Of a stretch of DNA of 64,000 nt, positions 16,355 through 24,306 are shown piece after piece (within the stretch, counting starts at the first letter, position 1; each line of letters starts with the position of its first letter). Under the pieces are notes generated by a model. It searched no databases and was not told the DNA's origin. It saw only the letters and a list, made by a program, of their open reading frames with translations. Made by a program: the position numbers and the translations under genes. This stretch comes from CAG-791 sp963605745. Its GTDB lineage: Bacteria > Bacillota > Clostridia > Lachnospirales > Lachnospiraceae. The stretch is taken from contig CAVCWT010000005.1 in the NCBI GenBank assembly GCA_963605745.1, positions 1-64,000 of the forward strand, written 5' to 3'.

Positions 16355-17548
16355 ATGACAAACGAAAACGGCAGATTCGGAATACACGGCGGACAATATA
16401 TTCCGGAGACCTTGATGAACGCAGTGATCGAACTGGAGGAGGCCTACAACCATTATAAGGATGATCCCCAGTTCAATGCAGAGCTGACCGAGCTCTTTAA
16501 TGAATATGCAGGGCGTCCTAGCCGCCTGTACTATGCAGAGAAGATGACAAAGGACCTTGGCGGTGCCAAGATCTACCTTAAGCGTGAGGATCTGAACCAC
16601 ACCGGTGCACATAAGATCAACAACTGCCTTGGACAGGCGCTTTTGGCGAAAAAGATGGGCAAAACAAGGCTCATCGCCGAGACCGGGGCTGGCCAGCACG
16701 GCGTGGCAACGGCGACCGTGGCAGCGCTCCTTGGCATGGAGTGCGTTGTTTTCATGGGGAAGGTGGACACCGAGAGACAGGCACTGAACGTCTATAAGAT
16801 GAAGCTCCTTGGAGCTGACGTGGTGCCGGTAACGGACGGAACCGGAACGCTCAAGGATGCCGTATCGCAGGCGATGCGAGAGTGGACGAGCCGCATCGAT
16901 GATACGCACTATTGCCTTGGCTCTGTCATGGGACCGCACCCGTTCCCGACGATTGTGCGCGACTTCCAGGCCGTCATCTCCAAGGAGATCAAGCAGCAGA
17001 TTCTGGAGAAGGAAGGACGACTTCCGGATGCTGTCATTGCCTGTGTCGGCGGCGGTTCCAATGCCATCGGAACCTTCTACCACTTCATTGAAGACAAGGA
17101 TGTGCAGCTCATCGGCTGTGAGGCAGCCGGCCGCGGCATTGATACCTTCGAGACGGCGGCTACGATCAATACAGGACGCCTTGGAATTTTCCATGGGATG
17201 AAGTCGTATTTTTGCCAGAATGAGGACGGCCAGATTGCACCGGTGTATTCCATCTCCGCGGGACTCGACTATCCCGGCATCGGACCGGAGCATGCGCATC
17301 TGTATGACATCGGCCGCGCATCCTATGTGCCGGTGACCGACGAAGAGGCCGTCCAGGCCTTTGAGTACATGTCCAAAACAGAGGGCATCATCCCGGCTAT
17401 CGAGAGCTCCCATGCCATTGCCCATGCCATGAAGATCGCACCCACGATGGACAAGGATAAGATTATCGTCATCACGGTCTCCGGACGCGGCGACAAGGAC
17501 TGCGCTGCAATTGCACGGTACCGGGGAGAGAATTTGACGGATGACTGA
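16355..17548 (+). CDS. trpB: Tryptophan synthase beta chain
   Basis: 397 aa, the normal length of TrpB1. PLP-dependent condensation of indole with serine. The PLP lysine is Lys87 in HTGAHKINN; the phosphate-binding loop is GGGSNAIGTFY; GRFGIHGGQYIPE is the typical N-terminus. Start ATG 16355 has AGGAGG 8 nt upstream. Confidence 0.97.
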   Translation: MTNENGRFGIHGGQYIPETLMNAVIELEEAYNHYKDDPQFNAELTELFNEYAGRPSRLYYAEKMTKDLGGAKIYLKREDLNHTGAHKINNCLGQALLAKKMGKTRLIAETGAGQHGVATATVAALLGMECVVFMGKVDTERQALNVYKMKLLGADVVPVTDGTGTLKDAVSQAMREWTSRIDDTHYCLGSVMGPHPFPTIVRDFQAVISKEIKQQILEKEGRLPDAVIACVGGGSNAIGTFYHFIEDKDVQLIGCEAAGRGIDTFETAATINTGRLGIFHGMKSYFCQNEDGQIAPVYSISAGLDYPGIGPEHAHLYDIGRASYVPVTDEEAVQAFEYMSKTEGIIPAIESSHAIAHAMKIAPTMDKDKIIVITVSGRGDKDCAAIARYRGENLTDD

Positions 17549-17552
17549 ACTC

Positions 17553-17676
17553 GAAGGTGCTTGATAGCACCTTCTCCTGTTACGAGTAAATGGGCGTAGC
17601 CCATTTACTCCAGGTACGAGAGAAATCGCCTTCGCGAATTTCTCTCGTGCGACGCTCGAAGGCACCAGATGGTGCC
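17553..17676. repeat. Array of four consecutive hairpins between trpB and trpA
   Basis: Four perfect or near-perfect stem-loops follow one another: 17553-17574 (GAAGGTGC/GCACCTTC), 17584-17610 (GAGTAAATGGGC/GCCCATTTACTC), 17616-17648 (ACGAGAGAAATCGC/GCGAATTTCTCTCGT) and 17661-17676 (GGCACC/GGTGCC). None is followed by a T run, so they are not ordinary terminators. The first and last also share CTCGAAGG. Confidence 0.8.
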
Positions 17677-17700
17677 ATTAGATTATGGTAGGAGATGGAT

Positions 17701-18477
17701 ATGAGCAGAATTACAAATGCATTTAAGGATCACAAGGCATTCATTGCCTTCATTACCGTAGGAGATCCGGACCTGGAGACAACAAAGAAAGTGGTGCAGG
17801 CAGCAGTAGATAATGGGGCAGATCTGATCGAGCTGGGCATTCCCTTCTCGGATCCGACCGCAGAGGGGCCGGTCATCATGGAGGCCGACAACGTGGCCCT
17901 GAAGGCCGGAACGACGACGGACAAGGTGTTCGCCCTGACGAAGGAGCTTCGGGAGACGATCTCGATTCCCCTGGTGTACATGACCTATGCGAATGTGGTG
18001 TATTCCTACGGTGCGGAGAGATTTGCACAGAAGGCGGCAGACGCCGGAATTGACGGCATCATCCTGCCGGATGTGCCCTATGAGGAGAAGGAAGAATTCG
18101 ATGCAGTGTTCGCACCGCTTGGCATTGATCTGATCTCCATGATCGCACCGACCTCGGAGAACCGGATTGCCATGATTGCAAAGGAAGCCAAGGGCTTTAT
18201 CTACATGGTATCCTCATTGGGCGTAACCGGCACGAGAAGCGAGATTACAACGGATATCGGAGCAATGACTGAATTAGTCAAGAGCGTAACCGACGTGCCC
18301 TGCGCGGTAGGATTCGGCATTTCCACGCCGGAGCAGGCAGCGAAGATGGCAGGAATGTCGGATGGCGCCATTGTCGGCTCTGCCATCATCAAGGTCATTG
18401 CAAAATACGGCAAGGATGCTGCAGGCCCGGTGGGTGAATACGTAAAATCCATGGCCGATGCTGTGCACGCACTGTGA
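17701..18477 (+). CDS. trpA: Tryptophan synthase alpha chain
   Basis: 258-aa TIM barrel that splits indole-3-glycerol phosphate and passes indole to TrpB. Catalytic acids are Glu44 and Asp51 in LIELGIPFSDPTAEGPVI. Start 17701 is preferred over ATG 17695 because GTAGGAG (17688-17694) is well spaced only for 17701. Last gene of the operon, followed by a terminator. Confidence 0.96.
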   Translation: MSRITNAFKDHKAFIAFITVGDPDLETTKKVVQAAVDNGADLIELGIPFSDPTAEGPVIMEADNVALKAGTTTDKVFALTKELRETISIPLVYMTYANVVYSYGAERFAQKAADAGIDGIILPDVPYEEKEEFDAVFAPLGIDLISMIAPTSENRIAMIAKEAKGFIYMVSSLGVTGTRSEITTDIGAMTELVKSVTDVPCAVGFGISTPEQAAKMAGMSDGAIVGSAIIKVIAKYGKDAAGPVGEYVKSMADAVHAL

Positions 18478-18583
18478 ACTGGCGGGCATATTTTAGCAGG
18501 GTCCAAGGTCAAAACGCCTCGTGAGAGCAAGGCTTCATTGCAAAGGTGACCATTGATTCTGGGATCATCATATTGGTAATACG

Positions 18584-18620
18584 ACAGCCCCGGGGGACTC
18601 CCGGGGCTGTACTTGGTTTT
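18584..18620 (+). terminator. Terminator of the trp operon
   Basis: Stem ACAGCCCCGGG/CCCGGGGCTGT (18584-18610) with a short tip, followed by ACTTGGTTTT. It lies about 105 nt after the trpA stop. Confidence 0.85.
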
Positions 18621-18660
18621 GGAGATAGAGGATTTTTCATCACTGCGTCACTACTGAAAA

Positions 18661-18671
18661 CGCTGCACTAG
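18661..18671 (-). repeat. CTAGTGCAGCG half-element forming a stop codon
   Basis: Read on the minus strand this is CTAGTGCAGCG, one mismatch from CTAGTACAGCG. Its TAG (18670-18668) is the stop codon of the 79-aa gene. Confidence 0.5.
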
Positions 18672-18907
18672 GATTTATCTTGAATTTCTTCTTCGTAGAG
18701 TCCCAGCAGATAATCGGGACCCTCTCTCCAAACAGCGGTATCAAAATCAAACAGCATTTCGTAGGTTGAAGATTCTGCAAATTGAATCATGGCATCTTCA
18801 AAGGAAATATGTTGCAGTTTCGCATATTTTGTCAGCATACTTCTCATCAGATTGATAGAGCAAGCGTTTTTTGTTTTGTCAGAGACAGTGTCAGTGTAAA
18901 TCTCCAT
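18668..18907 (-). CDS. Small helical protein (79 aa), third gene of the DUF3791-DUF3990 cassette
   Basis: Acidic helical protein. Start 18907 has GAGGAG 8 nt upstream, located inside the end of the DUF3990 gene, with which it overlaps by 17 nt. It aligns by eye with the C-terminal half of the 167-aa protein at 21550: both have a Tyr-Ala or Phe-Ala helix, a S.xxY..L core, and end in a DEYL or PDYLL segment followed by LEEE-like acids. I do not know a name for this domain. Its coupling to the DUF3990 gene suggests it works with that protein, possibly as an antitoxin or adaptor; this is inference. Confidence 0.75.
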   Translation of the reverse strand: MEIYTDTVSDKTKNACSINLMRSMLTKYAKLQHISFEDAMIQFAESSTYEMLFDFDTAVWREGPDYLLGLYEEEIQDKS

Positions 18908-19466
18908 AGCGATCACTCCTCACAAATTCAAGAGATGTCAGGGCCTTTGTTGTGCGAAAACAGAATTGATCCGTTAGTCGATTGGGGAGAAGCTGCTCAA
19001 TAGCGAAATTATCAGCCCTGGCTGAGCCAGGGACTCCGTATTCTCCGGTAATGTAGGAATTCAACGTTGCAGCAGTGCTGTCATCAGCAACCTTTCCACC
19101 TAAAATGTCATAGGCCTGAAAAGATTGGAGAAAATCCTGAAACAATGCATCATCCCGATTGGCTGCGATAAAGTGCAACCAGTCAATAGAGGCCGTTTCG
19201 AAATAATGTATTGCTAATCCTGGATCAGGATGAAATTGGAAGACAGAAAGGCGGCCGTCCGCAATTTGAAAATCGGTCGGGAGCTTGCGTCTGCGGATAT
19301 TTTTCTTTACAGCAGAGGGAATGTAATTTACTGCCTGCTCATAAGAAGAAGTAAGGTAGAAACCTTTTCCAAAATCGAGAGAATTTCGACTGTAGGACAG
19401 ATCAATGGAGGATATTTCGGCATAGCTTCCATGATAGAGCAACATGCCAGCAGTTAACGTTTGCAT
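18891..19466 (-). CDS. DUF3990 family protein, possible ADP-ribosyltransferase-fold effector
   Basis: 191 aa. The N-terminus carries LLYHGSY and, about 30 residues later, SRNSLDFGKGFYLTSSYEQA, the hallmark segment of DUF3990. The order HG..., then GxGFYLT with a following A, resembles the first two motifs of ADP-ribosyltransferase-fold enzymes, which is an inference. Further on is SIDWLHFIAANR. Start 19466 has GGGGTAG 8 nt upstream. It overlaps the upstream DUF3791 gene by 13 nt and the downstream 79-aa gene by 17 nt, so all three are translationally coupled. Confidence 0.8.
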   Translation of the reverse strand: MQTLTAGMLLYHGSYAEISSIDLSYSRNSLDFGKGFYLTSSYEQAVNYIPSAVKKNIRRRKLPTDFQIADGRLSVFQFHPDPGLAIHYFETASIDWLHFIAANRDDALFQDFLQSFQAYDILGGKVADDSTAATLNSYITGEYGVPGSARADNFAIEQLLPNRLTDQFCFRTTKALTSLEFVRSDRYGDLH

Positions 19467-19684
19467 AGGTCTACCCCGTTCGCTTTTAAAATATCTTCAA
19501 CATCTTCAAGGGCACATTTGTAGCTGCTGACATGAAGAAGTTCATAGCATTCAGAAATAAAGCCGAGAATATCATATTTTTTGAAAATTTCTGCACATTC
19601 TTTTGGTTTCATTCCCCATTTTAATTGCGCCATACGGAATATCCAGCACTGCATATCGGCGATGTTCATTTGTCTTTCACTCAT
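19454..19684 (-). CDS. DUF3791-like small protein
   Basis: 76 aa with the DUF3791 pattern: an N-terminal helix, then KECAEIFKKYDILGFISECYELLH and a closing VEDILKANG. GGAGG lies 8 nt before ATG 19684. First gene of the minus-strand cassette. DUF3791 proteins commonly sit next to DUF3990 genes in gut Firmicutes, which fits the arrangement here. Confidence 0.75.
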   Translation of the reverse strand: MSERQMNIADMQCWIFRMAQLKWGMKPKECAEIFKKYDILGFISECYELLHVSSYKCALEDVEDILKANGVDLCKR

Positions 19685-19846
19685 AGAACTTACCTCCTCT
19701 GGATATATACATCCACATAAGTATAACGTGATTCCGAGGATTATAACATTAATTTTCGGATTCGAATTTCGGTGAATTTTGAGATCAATGAGAACAGGGG
19801 TGCAAAATATCCATGTTTTCGATCATTCCGTTCATGTACCTGCCAT

Positions 19847-20428
19847 ATGCGAATATCTAAACTGTATATAGCAAATGTGCTTTTCATACAAAGCATTGTG
19901 CAATGTAACGAGAAGTGCTTAAAGGATGCCACAACAGGAGAGCTTGTACAAACGGAAGTTATCAGGATCAAAAGAAGGACATTTCTGAGAAAATACAACA
20001 AGAAAAATGGCTGGTATGTTAACTGGGAAGAATTGCTTGGTGAAAATGAAATTTATGCCCTTGTTGTAGAAGGCTCTGTGGATATTCAGGGATTGGTTGC
20101 GCTGGCGAAAGATGAGGCTATGAAGGCAGTATACATTGCATGGATGTGTTGCAATCCCGAGAATAACAAGATGATATCGGCGAATATAAGATATTATGGC
20201 GTTGGAGGACATTTGTTTGCGATAGCTGCCCAAAAATCTGCTGAGTATGGATATGGTGGATTTATGTATGGCTACGCAGCAAATCAAACACTTCTTGAAC
20301 ACTATGTCAGTGTGCTTCATGCGGAACATATCGGAGTTCTTCATCCATACCAATTTGCAATTGATGAGGAAAATGCTGAAAAAATAATGGGGACTTATGA
20401 TTATGAGTGGACAGATGAAGAAATATAG
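19847..20428 (+). CDS. Hypothetical protein, possibly GNAT-like fold
   Basis: About 193 aa from ATG 19847; an in-frame GTG at 19772 would add 25 unlikely residues. The start is uncertain because no clear ribosome site is seen. The recognisable core begins at CLKDATTGELVQTEV and contains WYVNWEEL, VDIQGLVAL, AVYIAWMCCNPENN, YYGVGGHLFAIAAQKSAEYGYGG and LLEHYV. The V.GxGGxL segment followed by an Ala-rich helix resembles the acetyl-CoA loop of GNAT enzymes. Divergent from the DUF3791 cassette, with only about 160 nt between the starts, and probably co-transcribed with the next small gene. Function unknown. Confidence 0.65.
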   Translation: MRISKLYIANVLFIQSIVQCNEKCLKDATTGELVQTEVIRIKRRTFLRKYNKKNGWYVNWEELLGENEIYALVVEGSVDIQGLVALAKDEAMKAVYIAWMCCNPENNKMISANIRYYGVGGHLFAIAAQKSAEYGYGGFMYGYAANQTLLEHYVSVLHAEHIGVLHPYQFAIDEENAEKIMGTYDYEWTDEEI

Positions 20429-20588
20429 AGAATCGTTGAAGAACATGGAACAACCTATTTTATTGAGCCAAATGACGAAGACGATGGATTTGAGAGGCTT
20501 GATGAAGTATGCAAAGGAAAAAGGCGTAGAGGTGGTACAGCTGACGGAAAAGGAAAAACTGTCTTTTGTAAAACCGGCGCATCGTTAA
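20403..20588 (+). CDS. Small conserved protein (61 aa)
   Basis: Contains LLSQMTKTMDLRGLMKYAKEKGVEVVQLTEKEK, a compact helix-turn-helix-sized protein of a kind I associate with Firmicutes hypothetical genes. It overlaps the previous gene by 26 nt in another frame. The start could be ATG 20403 or ATG 20445. A terminator follows at 20614, closing this two-gene unit. Confidence 0.55.
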   Translation: MSGQMKKYRESLKNMEQPILLSQMTKTMDLRGLMKYAKEKGVEVVQLTEKEKLSFVKPAHR

Positions 20589-20613
20589 TATTGAATATGT
20601 GAAGAAGAATAGG

Positions 20614-20649
20614 AAGCCACCTGATTTCAAAGGAAGTCGGGTGGCTTTT
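20614..20649 (+). terminator. Intrinsic terminator
   Basis: Stem AAGCCACCTGATTTC/GAAGTCGGGTGGCTT with an AAAG loop, followed by TT and then GCTG; the A-rich left side could let it act on both strands. Confidence 0.75.
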
Positions 20650-20807
20650 GCTGTGAGTGCGGCGGATGATAACCAAAAGGTATATACTGATGAATAAAGC
20701 GGGACTTCTCCGGAGGACTTGTTTTGTTTATAGTGGAAATGGAAGACGTAGGTAAAAGGCAGGTGCCTGACACAGCTGGAAACGATTTTGCATAAGGAGT
20801 GATTTTG

Positions 20808-21428
20808 ATGAAAGCACTGTTAGTAAACGGCAGTCCTCGTCCAAAGGGCTGCACCTATACCGCGTTGACGGAACTGAAAAAGACATTGGAGGCAGAGGGA
20901 ATTGAAGTGGAACTGCTCCATGTGGGCAACAAGAACATTCGAGGCTGCATCGCCTGTCGCAAATGCGCCCAGACCGGTAAATGCGTCTTTGACGATGTGG
21001 TGAACGAAGTGGCCCTCAAGCTGGCAGAAGCGGATGCCTTTGTCATCGGATGTCCTGTCTACTTCGCTTCGCCTGCAGGTGGAGCCATTTCTTTCATGGA
21101 CCGGCTGTTTTTCAGTACGCTTGGCAGCGACAAGACCATGAAGGTGGGGGCAGCAGTGGTGACTTGCCGCCGGGGCGGCAACACGTCGACCTTTGATGTG
21201 CTGAACAAATACTTCACGATGACCGGGATGCCGGTAGCCTCCAGTCAGTACTGGAATATGGTCTACGGAGGTTCTGCCGAGGAAGTGGAGCAGGATGCTG
21301 AAGGCTTGCAGACGATGCGGACGCTGGGACGCAACATGGCGTTTATGATGAAGTCTTTTGAACTGGGCAAGGAGCGGTTTGGCCTGCCGCAAAAAGAAAC
21401 GCCGATTTTTACAAATTTTCACCGATGA
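20808..21428 (+). CDS. Flavodoxin-like NADPH-dependent FMN reductase family protein
   Basis: 206 aa. FMN phosphate-binding loop LLVNGSPRPKGCTYTAL at the N-terminus, then GCIACRKCAQTGKC, a Cys-rich segment typical of iron-sulfur or redox-sensing flavodoxin-like reductases, and CPVYFASPAGGAISFMDR. ATG 20808 has AAGGAG 8 nt upstream. Stand-alone gene inside the accessory island. Confidence 0.85.
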   Translation: MKALLVNGSPRPKGCTYTALTELKKTLEAEGIEVELLHVGNKNIRGCIACRKCAQTGKCVFDDVVNEVALKLAEADAFVIGCPVYFASPAGGAISFMDRLFFSTLGSDKTMKVGAAVVTCRRGGNTSTFDVLNKYFTMTGMPVASSQYWNMVYGGSAEEVEQDAEGLQTMRTLGRNMAFMMKSFELGKERFGLPQKETPIFTNFHR

Positions 21429-21549
21429 GGAGCAACGCGATCGGCGTAGATTTTGGGCCGACACACTATCATTCGAGCAACGTGGATCGGTTAAGTGACT
21501 TCGCCTAAATTCGATTGGACTTAGTGTCAAAAGGAGGGCTGCATAAAAA

Positions 21550-22053
21550 ATGATAATAGAAGATCGTCAGTGCGACAGCAGAGAATTAGAGTTTGCGATT
21601 TTTTGCATTGAAAATGTAGCATTACGGTTAAATGTTGATGCTGCAAAAGTGTATGCCGCCCTGACAGAACAAACAGATATTTTGAGTCAATATATCATTC
21701 CGGAGTACGAGGTGCTGCACACCCAGAGCAAGGATTATATCGTGGATGATATTATCGAAATTATGAAGGAAAAGGGAGTGAAAGTTATGAATGCGAATGC
21801 TACCCTTTTACAGAAGAAATATGCACGCGTGGTAGAGCTTTTTGCAAAGCATAATGAACTCACTTTGGAGAAGGCACTGGATGTTTTTTATCGCTCGGAA
21901 CTGTATAAACTGATGAGCGAGGGGGTATCAGATATGCATTGCATGAGTGATGAATACCTGGTGCAGGAGCTTGAGGAAGAGCTGGATGCTGAGCTGGTGA
22001 AGGGAGTGGAATCCTCAAATCCAGAAAATCCTATACGCAGAAAGACGCCCTGA
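21550..22053 (+). CDS. DUF3791-like domain fused to the helical partner domain
   Basis: 167 aa. Residues about 10-75 match the DUF3791 layout (EFAIFCIENVALRL, ILSQYIIPEYEVLHTQS, DDIIEIMKEKGV). From residue 79, which is a Met, the sequence aligns with the separate 79-aa protein encoded at 18668-18907 (LLQKKYARVVELFAKHNELT..., SELYKLMSEGVSD, DEYLVQELEEEL). One polypeptide thus carries the two small partners found on either side of DUF3990 in the cassette 2 kb upstream. Ribosome site AAAGGAGGG about 12 nt before ATG. No DUF3990 gene follows it in the window. Confidence 0.75.
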   Translation: MIIEDRQCDSRELEFAIFCIENVALRLNVDAAKVYAALTEQTDILSQYIIPEYEVLHTQSKDYIVDDIIEIMKEKGVKVMNANATLLQKKYARVVELFAKHNELTLEKALDVFYRSELYKLMSEGVSDMHCMSDEYLVQELEEELDAELVKGVESSNPENPIRRKTP

Positions 22054-22520
22054 AGCATGAAAAGTAATCAGTCCATATAAATGTTCGGAAAAGTTACATT
22101 TTGCGACTGAATTCGGAGGAAAAAGTTGCAAAAAGTGCGCTAAAACCATGGGGAAAAGTTGCAGGCAGCCATATAATAGTGGGAAACAAACGGTGCAATG
22201 GAACATTTCGAAGATGCGTTTTGAAGATAGGGACTCATAACAGACAGGGAGGCTTATGTCTTTCCGGAGGGAAATGTGAAGACGGCGGGACAGAAAATCT
22301 ATATGCCCATCTATATGATCATGTTCCTTCGAAATACGGAAATTGCGGAGTCTGTTTACCGGTTAGATTTGACGGGAATGTAATCGAGATGTGGCTGGCC
22401 TTGCCCACCTGACAATTTCAGTTATGAATTTGTGCGCAAGGCGCCCAATTCATGATTGAAATCGCCAGGTGCGAAACAGATACAAACAAAGATAGATAGT
22501 CAAACGGAGGAAATCTTATC
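22054..22520. other. Gene-poor interval
   Basis: 467 nt between the fusion gene and the FAH-family gene. A 103-codon frame at 22101-22412 lacks a ribosome site and recognisable similarity and is not annotated. The only structure is the hairpin repeat at 22406-22483. Confidence 0.6.
22406..22483. repeat. Long hairpin repeat, copy E
   Basis: Arms CACCTG...ATTTCAGTTATGAATT and AATTCATGATTGAAAT...CAGGTG, followed by CGAAACAGATAC. The TTTCAATCATGAATT core is shared with the hairpin at 45721-45779, and the trailing AAACAGATAC with the sequence after that element. Confidence 0.65.
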
Positions 22521-23396
22521 ATGAAATACGTAACCTATTCATATGATGAAAAAGAATCTGTCGGCTTTCTGGATGAGAAGGCCGGAACGGTTCATCCGCT
22601 GCCGTATGCGGACATGAATGCACTGATTCGAGATGGCAAGGAGGCACTGGCAGAGGTGGTGAAGGCGGCATCGGATGCAGACGCCCTGCCGCTTAAGAAG
22701 GCGCAGATCCTTTCGCCGATTCCGCACCCTCTTCAGGATGTGATCTGCCTTGGCATCAACTACCGGGCGCACGCGAAGGAGGCTGAGCACTACGATACCG
22801 CAGCCTTCAAAAAGGAGGATGTGAAAGAGGAGAAGGCGATCCCGATTTATTTCTCTAAAAGAGTGACCGAAGCGGTCAGTCCAGACGGCTTCATTGAAAG
22901 TCACCCGGGACTTGTGGAACGGCTGGACTATGAGGCAGAGCTCGCAGTTGTGATTGGTAAGACGGCACGGAATGTTAAGGCAGAGGATGCCGGAGAGTAT
23001 GTCTTTGGCTACACGGTTTTGAATGACGTCTCGGCACGGCTCCTGCAGACCATGCACAAACAATGGTATTTCGGAAAAGGCCTGGACGGCTTTACCCCGA
23101 TGGGGCCCTGCATCGTATCTGCGGATGAAATGGCATTTCCGCCGGCCCTTCGCATCACATCTCATGTGAACGGAGAGCTGCGGCAGGATTCTGTGACGGA
23201 CCTTTTGATCACGACGATCCCGGAGATCATCGAGGAGCTCTCCTCCGGTATGACGCTGCTGCCCGGAACGATCATTGCGACCGGCACTCCGGCCGGTGTT
23301 GGAATGGGCTTTGACCCGCCGAAATTCCTGAAATCAGGCGATGTAGTGGAATGCACGATCGAGGGAATCGGAACTCTGCGCAATACGGTGAGATAG
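22521..23396 (+). CDS. Fumarylacetoacetate hydrolase family protein
   Basis: 291 aa. C-terminal FAH domain with the divalent-metal residues in LDYEAELAVVIGK and downstream FGYTVLNDVSAR; substrate loop GKGLDGFTPMGPCIV; final IIATGTPAGVGMGF and GIGTLRNTV. The family includes acylpyruvases and 2-hydroxyhepta-2,4-diene-1,7-dioate isomerases; the exact substrate cannot be read. ATG 22521 has GGAGGAAAT upstream. No aromatic degradation genes are nearby. Confidence 0.9.
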   Translation: MKYVTYSYDEKESVGFLDEKAGTVHPLPYADMNALIRDGKEALAEVVKAASDADALPLKKAQILSPIPHPLQDVICLGINYRAHAKEAEHYDTAAFKKEDVKEEKAIPIYFSKRVTEAVSPDGFIESHPGLVERLDYEAELAVVIGKTARNVKAEDAGEYVFGYTVLNDVSARLLQTMHKQWYFGKGLDGFTPMGPCIVSADEMAFPPALRITSHVNGELRQDSVTDLLITTIPEIIEELSSGMTLLPGTIIATGTPAGVGMGFDPPKFLKSGDVVECTIEGIGTLRNTVR

Positions 23397-23447
23397 ACCA
23401 GATACCTGCACCATCGTTATGGGTGCGCCAAAATCGGAACAGCTGAA

Positions 23448-24035
23448 ATGGAACGGTTAGCTGTTAGATTACGGATGCAGGGCTTGCCGGGAGACAATTT
23501 TCCGGGAGTGACAGAAGAGGAGATGACAGCAAGGATGGACCAAATAACGACTGACAAGGTGACCATTCGTAAATTTACCAAGGAGGATGCAGCTGCCTGC
23601 AGGCGAATCTGGAATGAGGTCGTAGACGGCGGAGCGGCTTTTCCGCAACTGGAGGGCTTGCAGGAAGAGGAGGCCGCTGCGTTTTTTGAAGGGCAGTATA
23701 CGGCAGTAGCAGAATGTGAAAGGAAGGTTGTAGGACTCTATATTCTGCATCCGAATAATATCGGCCGTGTGGGACACATTGCAAATGCCAGCTATGCGGT
23801 AGACGGCTCGATGCGCGGCCTGCATATCGGAGAGCTGCTGGTAAAGGACTGCCTGGAACAGGCTAAAGAGCTGGGATACCGCATTCTGCAGTTTAATGCC
23901 GTGGTGGCATCTAATGTACATGCCTTTCATCTGTACCAGAGGCTTGGGTTTGTGGACCTTGGAGTGATTCCCGGCGGATTCCGAAATAAAGACGACGTGT
24001 ATGAGGATATACACGTCATGTATCATTTGCTGTAA
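23448..24035 (+). CDS. GNAT family N-acetyltransferase
   Basis: 195 aa from ATG 23448. The conserved domain starts near residue 38 (VTIRKFTKEDAAACRRIWNEV), and ATGs at 23523 and 23535 are possible shorter starts; none has an ideal ribosome site. The acetyl-CoA loop is in YAVDGSMRGLHIGELLVKDCLEQAKELGY and the C-terminal motif is NVHAFHLYQRLGFVDLGVIPGGF. Substrate unknown. Confidence 0.85.
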   Translation: MERLAVRLRMQGLPGDNFPGVTEEEMTARMDQITTDKVTIRKFTKEDAAACRRIWNEVVDGGAAFPQLEGLQEEEAAAFFEGQYTAVAECERKVVGLYILHPNNIGRVGHIANASYAVDGSMRGLHIGELLVKDCLEQAKELGYRILQFNAVVASNVHAFHLYQRLGFVDLGVIPGGFRNKDDVYEDIHVMYHLL

Positions 24036-24045
24036 AAATCCCAGA

Positions 24046-24104
24046 CAGCGGCTGCGCGTCTGTGCGAATTCGCTCGCGCAGACACGTGGCCGCTGATTTT
24101 TATT
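24046..24104 (+). terminator. Terminator after the GNAT gene
   Basis: Outer arms CAGCGGC/GCCGCTG enclose an inner GTCTG.GCGAATTCGC.CGCAGAC hairpin, followed by ATTTTTATTT. Confidence 0.8.
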
Positions 24105-24306
24105 TGTGGCGGTGCCTGCGCGAGCAGGCATAGTAGTTTTGGCACTCGTCATTGAAGGATAAATTCTTTATGTGAAAACATAAAATGTGATAGAGTCCTG
24201 TGAAATGGCAATAAAAATGTGAGAACCATGGCAAATAAATGCTTTTTTCTGTGATAATGAGACAGACTATGAATGCATTCCATGGATTTCGAGGATAGGA
24301 GGGGAT

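Noticed and set aside
22101..22412. 103-codon open frame before the FAH-family gene
   Set aside because: No ribosome site, no similarity recognised, and Cys/Gly-rich composition unlike its neighbours.
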